From Pseudogymnoascus destructans (Eukaryota > Ascomycota > Leotiomycetes > Thelebolales > Thelebolaceae), in assembly GCF_001641265.1 (NCBI RefSeq), contig NW_020167521.1:1860001-1924000 (forward strand): DNA of 64,000 nucleotides, read 5' to 3'. Made by a program: the position numbers and the translations under genes. Below, in pieces: positions 63,669 to 64,000 of this stretch (its first letter is position 1; every line of letters begins with the position of its first letter). Under the pieces are notes generated by a model. That model saw nothing but the letters and a program-made list of their open reading frames with translations. It had not been told where the DNA came from and did not search any database.

Positions 63669-64000
63669 TCAAACCCAGGGTTCCGGAGTCTGTTCCCCCA
63701 CACTGTTGGTGACCTCCACAAAGTGTCCCCACTGCTTCAAAGCAGCGCCACTCTCAACCGCCCATCTCGCCCTACGAACGCCCTCCTTCCATCTCTGACC
63801 CCCCGGACCCCTCTTCGTGATGACTTGTCCATCATCACCTGGTCCCATATTGCTCGTTTCCGCCTCGCAGACCCCCGATGCCACGAATAGCGCCGCCGTG
63901 TTCATCAACACGAAATGAAGGATTGGGTCGTCTCTCGGGAGCTTGTTGTGCAACAGGTTCATGAGAATCGCCGCATTCTCAACCGGCTCCTTACCTGGTG
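63669..64000 (-). CDS. TRP4: anthranilate phosphoribosyltransferase, C-terminal part (window edge)
   Basis: The minus-strand frame enters from beyond 64000 and ends at 63669. Visible text is PGKEPVENAAILMNLLHNKL, PILHFVLMNTAALFVASGVC, NMGPGDDGQVITKRGPGGQR and WKEGVRRARWAVESGAALKQ, ending in VTNSVGEQTPEPWV. The Asn-Ala-Ala block before a long helix and the final helix with RRARWAVESGAAL match the C-terminal portion of fungal TrpD/TRP4 proteins. The enzyme transfers phosphoribosyl to anthranilate in tryptophan synthesis. Only about 110 residues are in the window, so completeness cannot be judged; the internal Met at 63962 is not the start. Confidence 0.85.
   Translation of the reverse strand, partial: PGKEPVENAAILMNLLHNKLPRDDPILHFVLMNTAALFVASGVCEAETSNMGPGDDGQVITKRGPGGQRWKEGVRRARWAVESGAALKQWGHFVEVTNSVGEQTPEPWV

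Noticed and set aside
1..64000. Secondary-metabolite gene cluster
   Set aside because: The ABM-like, esterase and OYE genes are scattered between housekeeping and repeat DNA; no synthase, transporter or P450 is present.

Overview
The window is nuclear DNA of a filamentous ascomycete (Pezizomycotina). The evidence is protein-coding genes with short introns (mostly 48-115 nt, GTAAG/GTATG donors, CTAAC/CTGAC-like branch points, AG acceptors), Zn2Cys6 regulators, fungal-type housekeeping genes, and fungal DNA and LTR transposons, some with C-to-T/G-to-A decay resembling RIP. I cannot fix the class or genus from sequence alone.

Layout. 0-13 kb is gene-bearing but partly eroded: a 5'-truncated VPS9-ankyrin-PX endosomal protein, a Zn2Cys6 regulator with an odd splice donor, a dead APH-type phosphotransferase, an intact secreted carboxylesterase facing a decayed relative, a small secreted 8-cysteine protein, and an ABM-fold monooxygenase-like protein. 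13-23.3 kb is a transposon nest: a 2.28 kb pogo/Fot1-like DNA transposon with 91-bp TIRs, a second Fot-like remnant fused to a Gypsy RT plus LTR, a truncated 2EXR gene, a second secreted 8-cysteine protein (110 aa), a third Fot-like element cut by an LTR, AT-rich debris, a solo LTR with a 5-bp TSD, and a TRIM-like LTR pair.

23.3-43.3 kb is a housekeeping block: an OYE-type flavin oxidoreductase, a secreted Ser/Thr-rich protein, VPS35 (retromer), RPN13 and eL6 (divergent), SFH1 (SNF5 domain plus GATA-type finger), eL30, an F-box protein and a VWA protein. 43.5-49.2 kb is a second TE nest: a mutated Tigger/Fot-like transposase, a Gypsy gag-pol split by a solo LTR of 937 bp with TSD GGCAC, a 129-bp LTR with TSD ATGAT, and a CXC-like cysteine-rich remnant. 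49.9-64 kb is again housekeeping: a BTB protein, TRM11, a glutamine-rich Zn2Cys6 factor, a coiled-coil protein, CWF19, GPN1, RPB12 and the C-terminal part of anthranilate phosphoribosyltransferase.

The genes do not form a biosynthetic cluster. The window reads as ordinary conserved genes interrupted by two repeat islands, with secreted-protein genes at or inside the margin of the first. Three divergent pairs (RPN13/eL6, BTB/TRM11, CWF19/GPN1) share intergenic spacers of about 380-490 bp. Two otherwise conserved genes (F-box, TRM11) break frame close to runs of eight C or eight G, which looks more like base undercalling in homopolymers than biology. I found no CRISPR array, no tRNA or rRNA I could support, and no clearly new multi-gene system. 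The best leads are the two small cysteine-rich secreted proteins, the TIR architecture of the Fot-like elements, a candidate spliced micro-ORF transcript near 31.3 kb, and a 33-bp-arm near-perfect palindrome near 54.2 kb.
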